Of a stretch of DNA of 64,000 bases, positions 23,523 to 36,386 are shown piece by piece; positions within the stretch are counted from its first letter, which is position 1; the number at the start of each line of letters is the position of its first letter. Made by a program: the position numbers and the translations under genes. The DNA is from Delphinapterus leucas (taxonomy: Eukaryota > Chordata > Mammalia > Artiodactyla > Monodontidae). The stretch is from the NCBI RefSeq assembly GCF_002288925.2, contig NW_022098000.1, forward strand, positions 17,864,889-17,928,888. Direction: 5' to 3'. The notes under the pieces were generated by a model that saw nothing but the letters and a program-made list of their open reading frames with translations, did no database searches and was not told the DNA's origin.

Positions 23523-25297
23523 ATCTCAAGAGCAACGGGAAGATGTGGAAGGGTTTCAAGCAGAGTAAGAGGTGATTGAAGCTTCACGAGAAATTTAAGC
23601 TATTTTAGGAAATTTGCAATTGCAGTAGTAATTCAGCAACGGAATAGATTATCCACAGAGCTTGGGGGAACATTCTCCCAGAATGAATTGAGTTGACAGT
23701 CAAGGAAAATAAATAATTTCACGTGGGAAAGCTGCAGAAGACAGTGCCAGGGGGCTGCAAATTAGGTCAGAGTTGGGGCGGGAAGGGTGGACAAAGCAAA
23801 GATTTCAGGCTCTTGTCCCTGAGATTGGAGCCTTCAAAGTGGGAAAGGAAGGGTAGACACTTTGCTCCTTTGGTCGCAAGCTGAAAATCTATTCTGAAGG
23901 GATATAGGAGCATTTTCCTGTTGTATCTTGGGCTCACTAAGATGCAGGATAATAGGACAATATTTCAAAAGGGTAGGAATGATTATGACAGCCAGAAGAA
24001 CTGCTCCCCCACACATCTGCAATGACTTTTTCAGAGACTCCTCCATCCACATCAATGGATGATTATTTTTCTGGAGCACAGCCTGTTCCCAAGGTGGGCA
24101 ACTTGTAAGAAAGAGAAATAGGAAAGGAGATGGTCTTAATTTTCAACAGATTCTCAGAGAACTTTTTCCTTTTTCTATCCAGTCTCCCTAATCTCAAACT
24201 AAACTCTGTGACTCCTTTTATGTTATTTCACAATTTCTGCTACTTAAGGACGAATAGCTTCAATGCTGGAGTAGGGAAGCTTGTAAAATCCATGGTAACT
24301 AACAGGTCCATGGTTATCATTTCGAAGTACTTTCTAATTCCATTTGTGCTTAGTAATGACATGAACGTCTATTGACGACATATTAAGTGTCATGCTACTA
24401 TAAATTTTATGTTTTATACATGTACTTTTTAGAAAAGTTTTAGTGCAAATGTTTATTGAATGAGTGATTGAACAATAATTGGTAGTCACCATTTAGGTAA
24501 CCAGAAACTGACAAACTATATGAATGGATCAGCTAGAGGATGAGTGAAAGAGGGTCCTACTAAGTTAAAAAACAAAACAAAACCCTGATTGTGCACGTTT
24601 ATCAGAGAATAAATCTGGCTGGGGAAAAAAGGGGCAATAATCCTCTAATTAACTGTATTGAGAGATCTCTAAATTGGCTTGAACCCCTGAAAACTCAAGT
24701 ATATTCTGGCTTGAGCCAGTTACTAATTTATTTGATGGGATTGTCAATGAAAAGTCAAACAGACTAGCAGAGACTCCTGCATAAGCTCAGATCTCATGTA
24801 AAAGAGATTGGTTTGAATGCATTTAATGGGAACTACCAGTTAAGAATCCTTTAACTGAATACGACCAGAGCTAGAAATGCTGAATAAACTATGGAAATCA
24901 TGACCACAATGCATAGGAAAGGACATGTATATGTATACGAATATTGTTGGAAATTGAAAATTCCATATCTAGTAGTATTTCAACCTAAGTCTTCCACTCT
25001 AATGTGTTATTTGGTATTTAAGATTCTTCATCACTGCCCCTTCTTAACTCCTTTTTTTTCCATTCATTGAACCCAAGGCTAGAAATTAAAGGAGAAAAAG
25101 CTGAGAAGCTGTAGAATGGTAATGAGATCAAAACATATAGTAATCACCAGCATTTGGGATGTTTATTGTTCTATCAGCCTGGGTCCCTGAGCAAAGACCC
25201 TCTGTTGAGGGTCATTTTCTTGCTTTAAAAAAATTAATCCATTTTATCATACACATATAGGCCTAGGCAGTATATTGTTTTGGCTTTTGAACTTTAT
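23523..25297. other. Intergenic, unassigned
   Basis: AT-rich unique sequence. No gene or clear repeat is recognised. Confidence 0.4.
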
Positions 25298-25322
25298 AAA
25301 AAGTATACCAAAAAAAAAAAAA

Positions 25323-25648
25323 GGGCTTCCCTGGTGGCGCAGTGGTTAAGAATCCACCTGCCAATGCAGGGGACACGGGTTTGAGCCCTGGTCCGGGAAG
25401 ATCCCACATGCCGCAGAGCAACTAGGCCCATGCACCACAACTACTGAGCCTGTGCTCTAGAGCCCACGAGCATAACTACTGAGCCCGTGTGCCACAACTA
25501 CTGGATCCCGTGAACCTAGTGCCCGTGCTCCACAACAAGAGAAGCCACTGCGACAACAAAGAGTAACCCCCACTCGCAGCAACTAGAGAAAGCCCGCGCA
25601 CAGCAACGAAGACCCAACGCAGCCAAAAATAAATAAATTATAAAGAAA
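25323..25648 (+). mobile_element. CHR SINE, long type
   Basis: Runs from GGGCTTCCCTGGTGGCGCAG, with TTAAGAATCCACCTGCC in place of the short-type TTGAGAGTCCGCCTGCC, to CAGCCAAAAATAAATAAATT. AAAAAGTATA occurs at 25298-25307 and 25649-25658 as a possible TSD, but 15 nt of CC plus A's precede the 5' end. Confidence 0.9.
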
Positions 25649-25689
25649 AAAAAGTATATTATACTGTATATATTCTCCTGGAACTTGCT

Positions 25690-25870
25690 TTTTTTCAATC
25701 TAGTTCACCTATGTTCTTATTTATAGCAGTGATTGTTTAATTACTGTATAATATTGTACTGTATGAACATCTCAATATTTTATCCATTCAACTGTCATTG
25801 ACATTTGAGTTGAGTTCAGGTTTTTTGCTACTGTGAATTATGCTACTATAGTCATTCTTGCACAGGTCTA
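25690..25870 (-). mobile_element. Old L1 remnant, antisense
   Basis: TATCCATTCAACTGTCATTG and TTTTTTGCTACTGTGAATTA resemble antisense old L1 3' text. Diverged, with approximate ends. Confidence 0.5.
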
Positions 25871-28259
25871 CTAGCATACATTTACAAGAATGATGAGAGA
25901 AATAAAAATGAAAACAATAAGATATGATTAGGTATAAAATTATTTGAAATGTCAAAAATGAAAAGTTCTATCAAGATCAAAGCTTGGAGTGATGAGCAGC
26001 AGTTAGGATCTTGTTTACATTGCTGATAGGAGTATAAGTACCAACACCATTTAAAATAACTGCATTACTGTTAAAGCTGAACATTGGCATACCCTGTAGC
26101 ACATCTCAATAAACGTTGAATGAATACCTGAATGGGTAAGTAATCACTCAGAGAGTTAGTTAAGATTATTTCAACCTCTTTTTCAAGTTTGTCCCTTTTC
26201 AGTCTCCTAGTGACTTTTCCATAATCATGGATTTCGATGCCTGGCCCATTTTCCTCTCTGCCTCATGTCCTGCACCATTTAGGTTACTTCAATTCCCAAA
26301 TGGATGACCCATCCAACACGCTAGACTTCTCTTTACATGACATCGGTTATGAGGACTGAACACGCTAATAAGTCCAAAGTACTTAGAACAGTGCCTAGCA
26401 CAGAGTGTTACGTAAATGTTCATTACTGTTGTATTTCCTTCAGCGCTCTTCTAGAAAAATATGACAATGGTATATAATTTAGGTGTTCTTGGTTCCTTGG
26501 CCAAATATATTTGTATACCCATTTCCATTGCATTTTTATTTGGGGCCAAGATATTGGTTTTCCTAGCATACTTTTCCAGATTTTCCAGTGGAAGTCCCCC
26601 AGAGTGAAAGATCAAATGTCCATGAGTTCTGGATCTGCCCCAATCAACCATTATTCAAATAAGTCACACCTCCTTTTCCATTCCTTTGGAGGGATAGTTC
26701 CACTCTGATGTTACCTGCTCATGGTCATTACAACACGTAATGAAATCTGGACTTCACCCCTTGGAGCCATGCCTGTACCTCCTTTAGTGAACTTCATCTC
26801 CCCTTAGAGTTCTGACTTTATAAATTGTCCAGGTGTATCAGTCATTTCTACATTCTCCCCTTCAATCACACTGCCACCTTGAAACTTACTGACCAATGCT
26901 CTGAACAGCTTACTCTGATCTTATTCTTTTCTTCCTCCAACCATCCAAAATTTCTCTACCGGCTTGTATAGCTGTCCCAGTCATCAAAGGGAAGTTCCTC
27001 TATTGAATTTACTATTGATTCCCTTTCTATAGCTTTAAAAGAACTGCTGGAAACTTTCCTCCTTTGTCAGGATCAAACATGTGTTAGGCATTGCTATTTT
27101 GGGATTGAAAGCATGTGTAACTGGCCCTGGAGTTTACCAACTAGATTCTCTCTAAGCCAGGAAGGACTTGGAGAGCATAGCGAAGATTTAGATGAAGTGG
27201 CTTCCATACTGATTATGTGAGCCATCAAGCACAGTCTTTCATTTTTATCTCCACCAGGCAGAGGTCATCAAAACAAGTCAACTTCCAGGGTCTGTGAGAG
27301 GACTGTGTCCCAAGCAGCCTGGATATATTGTTTACCGGCTTCTGGGAAAAGGTTTGGAATGGGATGTGGTGGTGGTGGGGGATGTCTCATAACATTGCCA
27401 GGAGACAGCTTGCTCAGTCAGGAACTACAGCATAAACTGGTAAAAAGAGAACAGAAAGAAAGGTGGATGAGTAAGAAGAGTGGAAAACAAGAATCAGATA
27501 ACAAGGGTTGGAAAGGGGTCACACACTAGACCATGCATGCCTTAGAATTATTAAATTTCAGAACTGAAAGTGACCTTAGGACTTGTCTACTTTAACCAGC
27601 TCACTTTACAGTTAGGAAAATTTAGCTCATAGGGGTGAATGGATTTGTCCAAGGTCTTAGAGCTGTCAGCTGGATGGAAAATCCAGTTGTGGGAAATCAA
27701 ATTCTTTGTTTATGTCAAGAAGTTTACCATAAGATGCAAAAATGCTTCCTATATTGAAAGTTAAAATAATATGATAATGTACTACGATAAGATCATAATA
27801 AAATAAAATTAAATTAACCAAGAGTTAATGTCGTTCCCCTGATCGAGATCCCATAATTATTATACGTAGGCTTTAATCATTAGTGGCAGTTTTCTCTGGT
27901 ACAAGGAATTACAGGTATTTTTTTCCTTCTACTCTTCTGCATTTTCATTATAATCACGTATTCCTTTCACAGTCATTAAAAAAATGTTTTACCCATTTGA
28001 TTTAGAGTTATTGGTCCCCATTGGGTTGTTCAGAAGGGAACAGTAAATTAGATAGCCTAACATCTCATTTTACGATATGGGAAAATTGGCAAATTTCTTC
28101 TGGTTGCTATTTTTAGGAAGGCACCATTTTAACATTTTGTTTCACAAAGATTCTCAGATACCTGTTCTGCTCTCCAGTTTCCAAAGCACTAATACACAGT
28201 AATCTAGGAGATAGAACAAATTCCCATGGGAAAAAATTCCTCTATATGTCAGTCATGTC
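25871..28259. other. Intergenic; MIR-like tails near 26345-26435 and 27545-27690
   Basis: AGAACAGTGCCTAGCACAGA near 26387 is a MIR tail phrase. 27545-27690 has a MIR/L2-like antisense look. The rest is unassigned and no coding frame is supported. Confidence 0.4.
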
Positions 28260-28272
28260 AAAAACACAGACC

Positions 28273-28508
28273 TGGAGGGGAGGGATAAATTGGGAATTTG
28301 GGATTCACAGATACAAACTACTGTATGTAAAATAGATAAACAAGGATAGTACGGGAACTATATTCAGTATCTTGTAATAACCTATAATGGAAGAGAATCT
28401 GAAAAAGAGTTTTTATATGCATATGTATAACTGGATCACTTTGCTATACACCTGAAACTAACACAACATTGTAAATCAACTAGACTTCAATTTAAAAAAT
28501 CTTTTTAA
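28273..28508 (+). mobile_element. L1 3' UTR fragment, sense
   Basis: GGAGGGGAGGGATAAATTGG through CTTGTAATAACCTATAATGG and AACACAACATTGTAAATCAA to an A/T-rich tail. ACACAGACCTGGA before and ACACAAGCCTAGGA after may be a diverged TSD. Confidence 0.85.
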
Positions 28509-29053
28509 AGACACAAGCCTAGGAGGATTCTAGAAAGATGGTGTGTTCAGTTCCAGACCACCCCAACAGAGCGAGTTATACGAATGTTTTGGTCTCCCAG
28601 AGCATATAAAAAAGTTATGTTTATACTATACTGTAGTCTATTAAGTGTACAATAGTACTATGTCTAAACAAAGTACATAGCTTAATTCAAAAATACTTTA
28701 TGGATAAAAAACACTAGCCATCATGTGAGCCTTCAGCAAGTCATACTCTTTTTGCAGTAGTAATATCAGAGATGACTGATCTCAGATCACCATCACAAGT
28801 ATAATAATAATGAAAGAGTCTGAAATATTGAGAGAATTACCAAAATGTGACACAGAGACATGAAGTGAGCAAATGCTTTTGCAAAAACAACACCAGTAGA
28901 CTTGCTTGAGGCAGGGTTGCCACAAATGTCCAATTTGTATAAAACACAATATCTGTGAAGCACAGTAAGAAAACGAGGTGCACCAGTAACAAAATATATA
29001 TAGTCTGTATAATATAGTATATAATACATAGAATTATATATAATACATTTTTC
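28509..29053. other. Intergenic, AT-rich, unassigned
   Basis: No recognisable gene. Short AT-rich runs occur at 28998-29045. Confidence 0.4.
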
Positions 29054-29345
29054 TAGTTTAATTGTGATATTGACATGTAACAGCTTTCAAGTATGCGGTA
29101 CAGTATTGTCAACTGTACACACCATGCTGTATATAACATCTCCAGGACTTACTTATCTTGTAACGAAGTTTGTAACTTCTGGTCACCTTCACCAATTTCT
29201 CCCACCATTCACCCCCCAACTCTGGCACCCACCAACCTGTCCTCTGTTTCCATGAGTTCGCTTTTTTTTAGATTCCACATACAAGTGAGGTCATATGGTA
29301 TTGGTCTTCCTCTGTCCGACTTACTTCACTTAGCACGATGCTCTC
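29054..29345 (-). mobile_element. L1 3' UTR fragment, antisense, older subfamily
   Basis: TAATTGTGATATTGACATGT, ATGCTGTATATAACATCTCC, TTTAGATTCCACATACAAGT and GACTTACTTCACTTAGCACG are antisense L1 3' phrases, more diverged than the other L1 tails here. Confidence 0.75.
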
Positions 29346-30999
29346 AAGGGCAACAACCATCACAATGCCCTTCCTCTCCCTTCCCTCTACCTGTTGCTAG
29401 AATTCCCATTGTCCTTTTGATCCATCCAGTTGAAGGTGAGCTCTAACCCCAGCTTTCAAGACAGCCATGAAGCCTGTGAATGGAGTCTGTCTCCACACAC
29501 TGACCCCAGGTTGCCCTCCTTACTCAGGTGTTGTCATGGTGACCCACCCTCTATTCCCTGCCAGAACCTTCCTTCTGTTCTGTGTTACCCGTCAACTCCT
29601 CCAGCATCAGGGTTAGACCCTCTTAACTTTCCACAAACCCAAGTACTTCATACATCTTTCCCGGCGGGAAATCTCAGTACACCATTCTTCACCTCTACAC
29701 TCCAACACGTGAGCATTTCCGTGACAACTTCCTGATAACAGTACTTTTGTTACACTGAGGCTCGTGTTAACATGTCAGACAAAAAAAGCTGTGATAAGTC
29801 ACTAGAGACATTTAGGGGCAAATTACTCTGTTTAGCAGAGTAACACTGGATGTCAGACCAGGGCATGGCGGAGGGGGCATGAGGGCAGCAGGACTTAATT
29901 TTCTGTTTTCCTCCATGTTCTTGCCGGAGGAGTGGGATTGCTCACTCCATGTGGCTCTTGGTTACACCTGCTTGGTAGGGAAGAAAGAGTTGAATCTGGA
30001 GGGAGACCTGAATTCATTGCTAACTCACTCTGTGGCCCTGGACCCAGTTCTTAATGCATCTACCTGGGCCTTGGTTTCCTCGTCCACGAAATGGGGAAGT
30101 GAATATCTACTCCACGAGATTGTTGTCTAAAGCACCTGGCATATAACAGAGGCTCAGAAAATGGTTACTCACGACCAGCCTCCTTGTTCTAAGACTCCAT
30201 CCTTGTTGTCCCCTTCTGAAGCACGGGGGAGAAGTGAGCACACATGATTGGGAGGGCCTCGGACAGACTGGGTGTGGTGTCCACATTCAGAGAAACACCC
30301 TGGGGTGTGGCAAGCCTCTTGCTTTCCTTTCCCCAGGTCACTACCCCCACTGGCTTCCTGCAGCTTACACTGGGGCCACCTCAAAGCTTCCTGCCAGCAT
30401 CCTCGCCCCTCCCTGAGTCCTCCCAGGGCAAACATGTCGGCACTTGGTGTTCAGAAACAAAGCTTTGAGGCCCATCCAGGTGCAGCCAATGGCCATAAAA
30501 CTCACTTGGCCTGGACCCACATTTGGCAATCAGGGAGCATCAGAAGGTATGCTGCAGAGACGTGCGATTCAGGGAAAGAAATCCCCTTTCTCCCTTTCCT
30601 TTTTAATTTGTTCTATTTGCAGAATGCCAACCATAATTGCTTAATAATTATATTCATGGACCAATCTCTTCCTGCCCCAGACCTCCCCACACTCATGCTT
30701 TCAACTTTTGATATTCCTGAGCAACAAAGATTTATGTCCCCACCCCATACATCAAAGTTAAGAAGGCAAGCCCTCCGGCTTCCATCATGCCTCTGGGGTT
30801 ATTCAAGCTGTTCCTCCGGTTATATTCATGGACACAGGAAACCAGCCCCACTTCTGTTGTGAGGACCAACACTGTGTCCAACTGAGTCTTGCTTGGCCTC
30901 CCTCATTCAATCCCCTTGTGTCCCTCATCTGCTGTGGTCAGCCCAGCCTGTGTGGTACTCAGCTGACCCCTCAGGCTGACGGTGGGCCTCTACCACGTG
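29346..30999. other. Intergenic; MIR at about 29985-30170
   Basis: GGGCCTTGGTTTCCTCGTCC followed by CACCTGGCATATAACAGAGG is a MIR in sense orientation. A 204-codon frame at 30248-30862 has no recognisable similarity. Confidence 0.45.
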
Positions 31000-31085
31000 G
31001 GTCGGCAAAGCTTTTCTGTAAAGGGCCAGATAGTGAATATTTTAGGCTTTAGGGACCAAGAGACAAAATCAAAGGTAGTACAATC
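31000..31085. mobile_element. hAT-type DNA transposon fragment
   Basis: GGTCGGCAAAGCTTTTCTGT then AAAGGGCCAGATAGTGAATA then TTTTAGGCTTT is the start of a common non-autonomous mammalian DNA element. Truncated on the right. The family name is uncertain. Confidence 0.55.
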
Positions 31086-31129
31086 ATGTAGGTACTTATG
31101 CAACCCTTTCAAACGTAATAATTTTTACT

Positions 31130-31560
31130 TTTATTAATTTCAATTTTTGGTCCTGAAGGTTCTATTTGATTGTCCAGTTGGCCCAGTCATTTTCAATAAT
31201 CTCTTATTCTTTACTCATCCATTTGATAGCATCTTTTCTTTGATAAGCATGTTAAATATACTTCAATTTATTCCATAATCAATAACCGAATAGCTGAAGC
31301 GTCTGCCAGGCTGTACCTGTTGTCTGTTGTTTTTGCTGGTTCTCTCTCATGAGGCCTTGTTTCCTCAAGTGCCCTGTAATCCTTTTTTCAGTTGTGAACT
31401 CCAGTTCCGTGGAATTTTACATCTGGGCATTGGTAAGGTCTATGATAAAGGTGATTCCTTCAGTGTGGATTTGATTTGTTTCTAGACTGAGATACTTGGC
31501 CCCATTAAAACAAACTATCAACTAGGGTTTTTCAAACTACAGGGAAAGTGTGAAGTTGGC
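31130..31560 (-). mobile_element. Old L1/HAL1-like remnant, antisense
   Basis: TCTATTTGATTGTCCAGTTG, ATGAGGCCTTGTTTCCTCAA and GTGAACTCCAGTTCCGTGGA resemble antisense HAL1/old L1 text. Diverged. Confidence 0.45.
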
Positions 31561-32889
31561 TGCAAGCCTGCAAAAAGTTAACCTGTGGTCATAAATTCTC
31601 AGCTTCTTCCTCCTGTTATCCAGAGCCTGTTAACGCAGGCAAGTTTCCTTTCTATCCTCTTCAGTGGGGAAATGGAGTTGCAGAAGTTCCTGTTTTCAAC
31701 TGTCACCGAGGAGATATCCTTTGGGGTTAAAGTACTTTATAAGAGGGTCTCTGATCTGACTTCTCATGTTCCCTGGACTTTGTCTCACATAGACTGTTCA
31801 GATATTAAAACCAAGTCTCTGGGTCACTTGAGCGTAGAAAGATACCCACAGGGGAGCCATCAGCGTCATCATTCTCTTATGTCTCTGCTTCCTCATCTGT
31901 TCATTTATTTTGCCTCTTACTTTGCAATCAGCATAGTGATACATTTTGAAAGATTTAAAAAAAAATTTAATAAATTTTTTATTGAAGTATAAGATTTAAA
32001 AATTTTTTAATTCATAAATTGTAGGTATTTTAAAGAAGAAAACTTTTAGGATATCCAGGTCCCCCTATGACCTCTTGTATATTTTTGGAAAGCTCTAATC
32101 TCCCCAAAATATGAATTCAGTGGTACCAGCATTCCAGATGCTCCCTAGCAGTCCCACCTATTTTCTCTCTTCCCTATGTGACTGACTGTATCTGGCTATG
32201 ACCTTGACTTGGGTACTTTTTTCCTGGCTAGGATTCCTGTAAGTTTTCACATTTCTCTCTCGGCTCCTGTTCATTCTCTCTTTTTTTCTGTTTTTAAATG
32301 CTCATTTGTTTCCCGGTTAAACTAGTTTTCAGTGTTGATATTTAATACATCTGCTCTTAATAAACCCTGCAGGGTGTTTCTATCTGTGCAAACAGAAGAA
32401 AGTCAAATAAATGGGTCTCACAACTGCCGCTTGAATGAGCTGCCTATGATCCCAGGGCCCTTTGGTTCCGTAGCATGCGTGCTCCTTTCCACCTTCTTTT
32501 TAAAGTCTTCCTGCACCCCATCAGCAGCCTCCTACAGCCAAGAGAAGATGCTCATATTCCCTTAAATTATCAGAGTAAGTTCTTGGTTATTTACATGTAA
32601 ATGAATTGAATCAACTTTTTTGTTTTCTTCTTCTTGAATAGAAACTCATTACAGGATGAAAATATATAGGGACAGGCAAGTGGACAAACTTCTACTTCAT
32701 TTATTTGCCTCACTGGAGCTGAATAGCTATTATTTTTTGAAGTTAGTAGCTCTTAAATTTTGGAATATATTTCTGTTCCCCAATAATATTATCATGAAAA
32801 TCAATATTTCTCAGTAACATCATCACCTCCATTAGCACTTACAAGGATATTCTATGTGCCAGGCACTGAACTCGTTTCTCTATATGCAC
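31561..32889. other. Intergenic, unassigned
   Basis: A short TTTTTTATTGAAGTATAAG near 31975 is an isolated L1 tail scrap. No gene is recognised. Confidence 0.4.
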
Positions 32890-33052
32890 AGATCATTTAA
32901 TCTTTACAACCACCATATGAGGTTTATTACTACTACTACTATTTTTATTATTTTACAAAGGTAGAAATGAAGGTTCAGAGAAGTTAACTTGCCCAAGGTC
33001 ACAAACACACAGCTTGTAAGTGGTGCAGCAGAAACTCAGAACCCAGCACGTC
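32890..33052 (-). mobile_element. MIR, antisense
   Basis: GAGAAGTTAACTTGCCCAAG then GTCACAAACACACAGCTTGT is a clear antisense MIR pattern. Confidence 0.65.
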
Positions 33053-33074
33053 AGACTCCCAAGTCCACTCAATA

Positions 33075-33205
33075 GTCAACATTCCAGCAATATTTACAGA
33101 GCACCTGCTAAACCCAACCATGATTCTAGGCACCAGGTACACAGCGGTAATCAAAACAGACTCAGTGCGTAGAAGAGCTAACAGTTGAGTGGAGGAGACA
33201 TAGTA
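33075..33205 (+). mobile_element. L2 3' end
   Basis: AATATTTACAGAGCACCTGC, ATTCTAGGCACCAGGTACAC and AGCTAACAGTTGAGTGGAGG follow the order of an L2 3' end. Confidence 0.6.
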
Positions 33206-33227
33206 AACAAATAAACAGGCCAATTTT

Positions 33228-33571
33228 TTTTTTAATAAATGTATTTATTTATTTTTGGCTGCGTTGGTTCTTCGTTGCTGCGCGCGGGCTTTCTCTAGTT
33301 GCGGCGAGCAGGGGCTACTCTTTGTTGTGGTGCGCGGGCTTCTCATTGTGGTGGTTTCTCTTGTTGCAGAGCACGGGCTCTAGGTGCACGGGCTTCAGTA
33401 GTTGTGGCACACAGGCTCAGTAGTTGTGGCCCGCGGGCTCTAGAGCACAGGCTCAGTAACTGTGGCGCACGGGCTTTGTTGCTCCGTGGCACATGGGATC
33501 TTCCCGGACCAGGGCTCGAACCCTTGTCCCTGCATTGGCAGGCGGATTCTTAACCACTGCGCCACCGCTCC
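33228..33571 (-). mobile_element. CHR SINE, long type, 5' end altered
   Basis: A long-type body in antisense. The usual terminal CAGGGAAGCCC is missing and the body ends GCGCCACC, then GCTCC. GCCAATTTT at 33219-33227 and GTCAATTTT at 33572-33580 may be the TSD with one mismatch. Confidence 0.88.
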
Positions 33572-33580
33572 GTCAATTTT

Positions 33581-34494
33581 GTTTAGTGAATGAATTTTTC
33601 ATGGAAATCATGAGTGCTAGATTTTGTTACACCTCATTTAGCAACAACAAAAAAAAAAACCCTAAAATTCCCCAAAATGAAATTGGTCAACGATCACAGT
33701 CCAAAGAAGTAGGCCAATGGTATTGAAACAAAGATTAACTTCAGATGTAGATCATTAATGGCACATGACAATTTTCTTGGCGGGGAAGACTTTCTAAGGT
33801 ATCCTGAAGGTGAGAGAATAGGAAAAAGGGAATACAGTCAGCAAAATCCTTAAAAAGAAATGGAAACAAAGAGGAAGATGAAGTCAATTGAGCACATAAA
33901 ATGAATTGCCCAGCCTCAGCCTGCTACCATCCTGTCCTGGAGAAAGATGACGTAGACTGAAGATCAACAGGGAAGAAACAAGTCTCTGAAAACTGGGTAA
34001 CTTGCTGCAAAAGATTTCCAAAGAAAGCAATGTAAAATAAACTTGGGGAGGAAAAGTCACCGAAATACCTTCTTAAGAACTCTTTTCACACAGCAGAAGA
34101 GCAGAGCATGCTGTTGCTTCCACCTCAGCACTTCTGAGCAGTTGTGTCCATATGTCCACAGCTACACAGCACACGTTTATATCTAGGATTAATCCCAGCA
34201 ACTGAGACAAATAATCCTTGACTACAAATCTTAGGAAAGTTTTAGGGCCCAAGTTCCACAAGTGGGGAGTATGGGGGATCAAAGTAGACTGTGTTTGATC
34301 TTTTTGTCTTATATCCTAGTAAACTGGACAAGAGGACAGCAATATAATTGCGACGATTGTCAAAAATAACTAAATCAGAATCTCTGGCGACGGGGCCCGG
34401 ACATCAATACATTGGACGTACTGGGTTGATTCTAAATTCTAAATGCAGCCAGGGTGAAGAACTCTTGGGTTCAGAGAAAGAGCTGAAGGGTTGG
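33581..34494. other. Intergenic, unassigned
   Basis: No recognisable gene or repeat. Confidence 0.4.
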
Positions 34495-34690
34495 AGTCAA
34501 GGAACTGGGTTTGAATCGCAGCTAGAAGGTACCAGCCTTGAGACCTTAGAGCGAGTTCCTCACCTCGCTCATTCTGTTTCCTCATCCACAAAATTGAGCA
34601 CATCTACCTTATGAGCTCTTGTGAGTATCTGATGGGACTTTGTAAGCCAAGTATCTCATGGTGCCTGGTAGAGGGGCCATTAAAGTCGGG
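34495..34690 (+). mobile_element. MIR, sense
   Basis: ACTGGGTTTGAATCGCAGCT then ATTCTGTTTCCTCATCCACA is a MIR in sense orientation. Confidence 0.6.
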
Positions 34691-34819
34691 GAGAGTGGGT
34701 TTTGCACATAGCCCAGTAACAATAAATACATGTCAGATTTGAGTGATTTTGCTAATGGCCACCCATTCAACTGTGCCTGGATAATTAGGAGATGCCAGAA
34801 TGACTTATTTCTTCTCCCA

Positions 34820-34820
<1 letters not shown>

Positions 34821-34853
<33 letters not shown>

Positions 34854-35031
34854 AACACATTACACACCCACACACACTCAACACATTACACACACACACT
34901 CAACACATTACACACACACACACTCAACACATTACATACACACAACACATTACACACACACTCAACACATTACACACACACAAACACATTACACACACAC
35001 ACTCAACACATTACACACACACACTCAACAC

Positions 35032-35072
<41 letters not shown>
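34821..35072. repeat. CA-based compound minisatellite
   Basis: Pure (CA)n runs at both ends enclose nine copies of an AACACATTA-containing unit, mostly of the form (CA)n-CTCAACACATTA, spaced about 15-28 bp. It is a microsatellite that has grown higher-order units. Apparent long His/Thr open frames here are artefacts of the repeat. Confidence 0.95.
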
Positions 35073-36244
35073 GGCAAAAGTATCCAAAGGAAGCTGCCAA
35101 TAATTTCTAGTTGGGGAACAAAGCACCCAGGACCAGGGGAAAGGGAGAAGAGGGAAGTAAAATATGGTCGTGAAGGGCTGGATGAGGTGCTACAACATCT
35201 CAAGGTGCTGACAAGGCAGGCTTAGAACACGAGATGAAGAACTGACATCTTAGAAAGCCAGACAATACCTTAGCCTGAGAGTAGGACATACCTTTGGCTT
35301 GGGACACTGGAAAGAAAAACCAAATGAGTTAAGACATTTCTCCAAAGGAAGACTGGGATCCATCCTGCGTTTTTGTGTTTGCAAATCATAGGTAACTGAT
35401 TCCTTTTTAGAGTCCTTATTGTCTGTAGCAAAGTGGTTGCCGCTACACTCAAGCTATGTAGTCTGAATGTATTTCAGTGTTTCCAGTAGCAACAGCTAAC
35501 AATTACTGAACGTTTTCTATGGAGCAGACACTCTGCTAAGCCCTTAACGTGTGTTCAGAGGACAGAAGGTAGATAGTGACTACAGAATAGATACCCTTGT
35601 CTTCTTACCATTTCACAGATAAGCATGATTTGAGAGTGGGTGGTTTGCTAAGGAACACGTGGTTAGGCTAGTGATGGGAAAACAACACGGTCTGGTCCTC
35701 TGATTCCAAAGCTAAGGCTCTTAGGATCTGTGCTCATACCTGCTGGTGTGACAGTCCCTTTACTAATCCACAAGAATTTACCAAGCAACTTCTTTGAGGA
35801 AGAAACACTGGGGGATGCAAATGTGACAAACTTGCTATCGTCACAACGTACCTTTCAGTGAAGGATCCAGAAAAGGGCACAGCTATCTGTTAAAAGGTTA
35901 AAACACACACATGCACACGCACACACACAATACAGGGTGCTCAGTTAAATTTTAATTTCAGATAACCGACAGAAAAATTTTAGCATAAGTATTCCCCCTA
36001 TTATATCTAGGCCATAATTATACTAAACCAATGTAGTCATTGTTCATCTGAAATTCAAACTTCACTGAGTGTCTTGTATATTATCTGGCAACCCTGCTGT
36101 GTGATAGGTTGCATGGCAGAGATTCAAAGTAGAAATTCAGAAGAGAGAGAGCTCTGGGAACAATTAAAGCCAAGATATAAAAAATGGTGAAGAGATAGAA
36201 CACTGAGATAACTCCAAAGAAAGATCACACCTAGTTGTGCAGTT
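35073..36244. other. Intergenic; MIR and L2 pieces
   Basis: About 35480-35700 is MIR-like antisense (CATTTCACAGATAAGCATGA). About 35765-36250 resembles L2 and probably continues beyond the SINE at 36252. A CA-rich run is at 35900-35928. Confidence 0.45.
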
Positions 36245-36251
36245 AAGGAAG

Positions 36252-36379
36252 AATTGGGAATTCCCTGGCGGTCCAGTGGTTAGGACTCCACATTCTCGCT
36301 GCCGAGGGCCCAGGTTCAATCCCTGGTCAGGGAGCTAAGATCCCACAAGCCATATAGAATAGCCAAAAAAAAAAAAAAA
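36252..36379 (+). mobile_element. Short tRNA-derived CHR/Bov-tA-like SINE
   Basis: GGGAATTCCCTGGCGGTCCA, then TTAGGACTCCACATTC, GGTTCAATCCCTGGTCAGGG and poly(A). It is a compact relative of the other SINEs without the longer body. AAGGAAG at 36245-36251 and 36380-36386 is the probable TSD. It appears to have landed in an L2. Confidence 0.85.
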
Positions 36380-36386
36380 AAGGAAG

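Noticed and set aside
30248..30862. 204-codon open frame, plus strand
   Set aside because: No recognisable domain, several overlapping frames of similar length, and repeat-free but unsupported sequence. Long frames of this size occur by chance in 64 kb.
34730..35225. 126- and 141-codon frames rich in Thr-His
   Set aside because: They are translations of the CA minisatellite, with no gene context.
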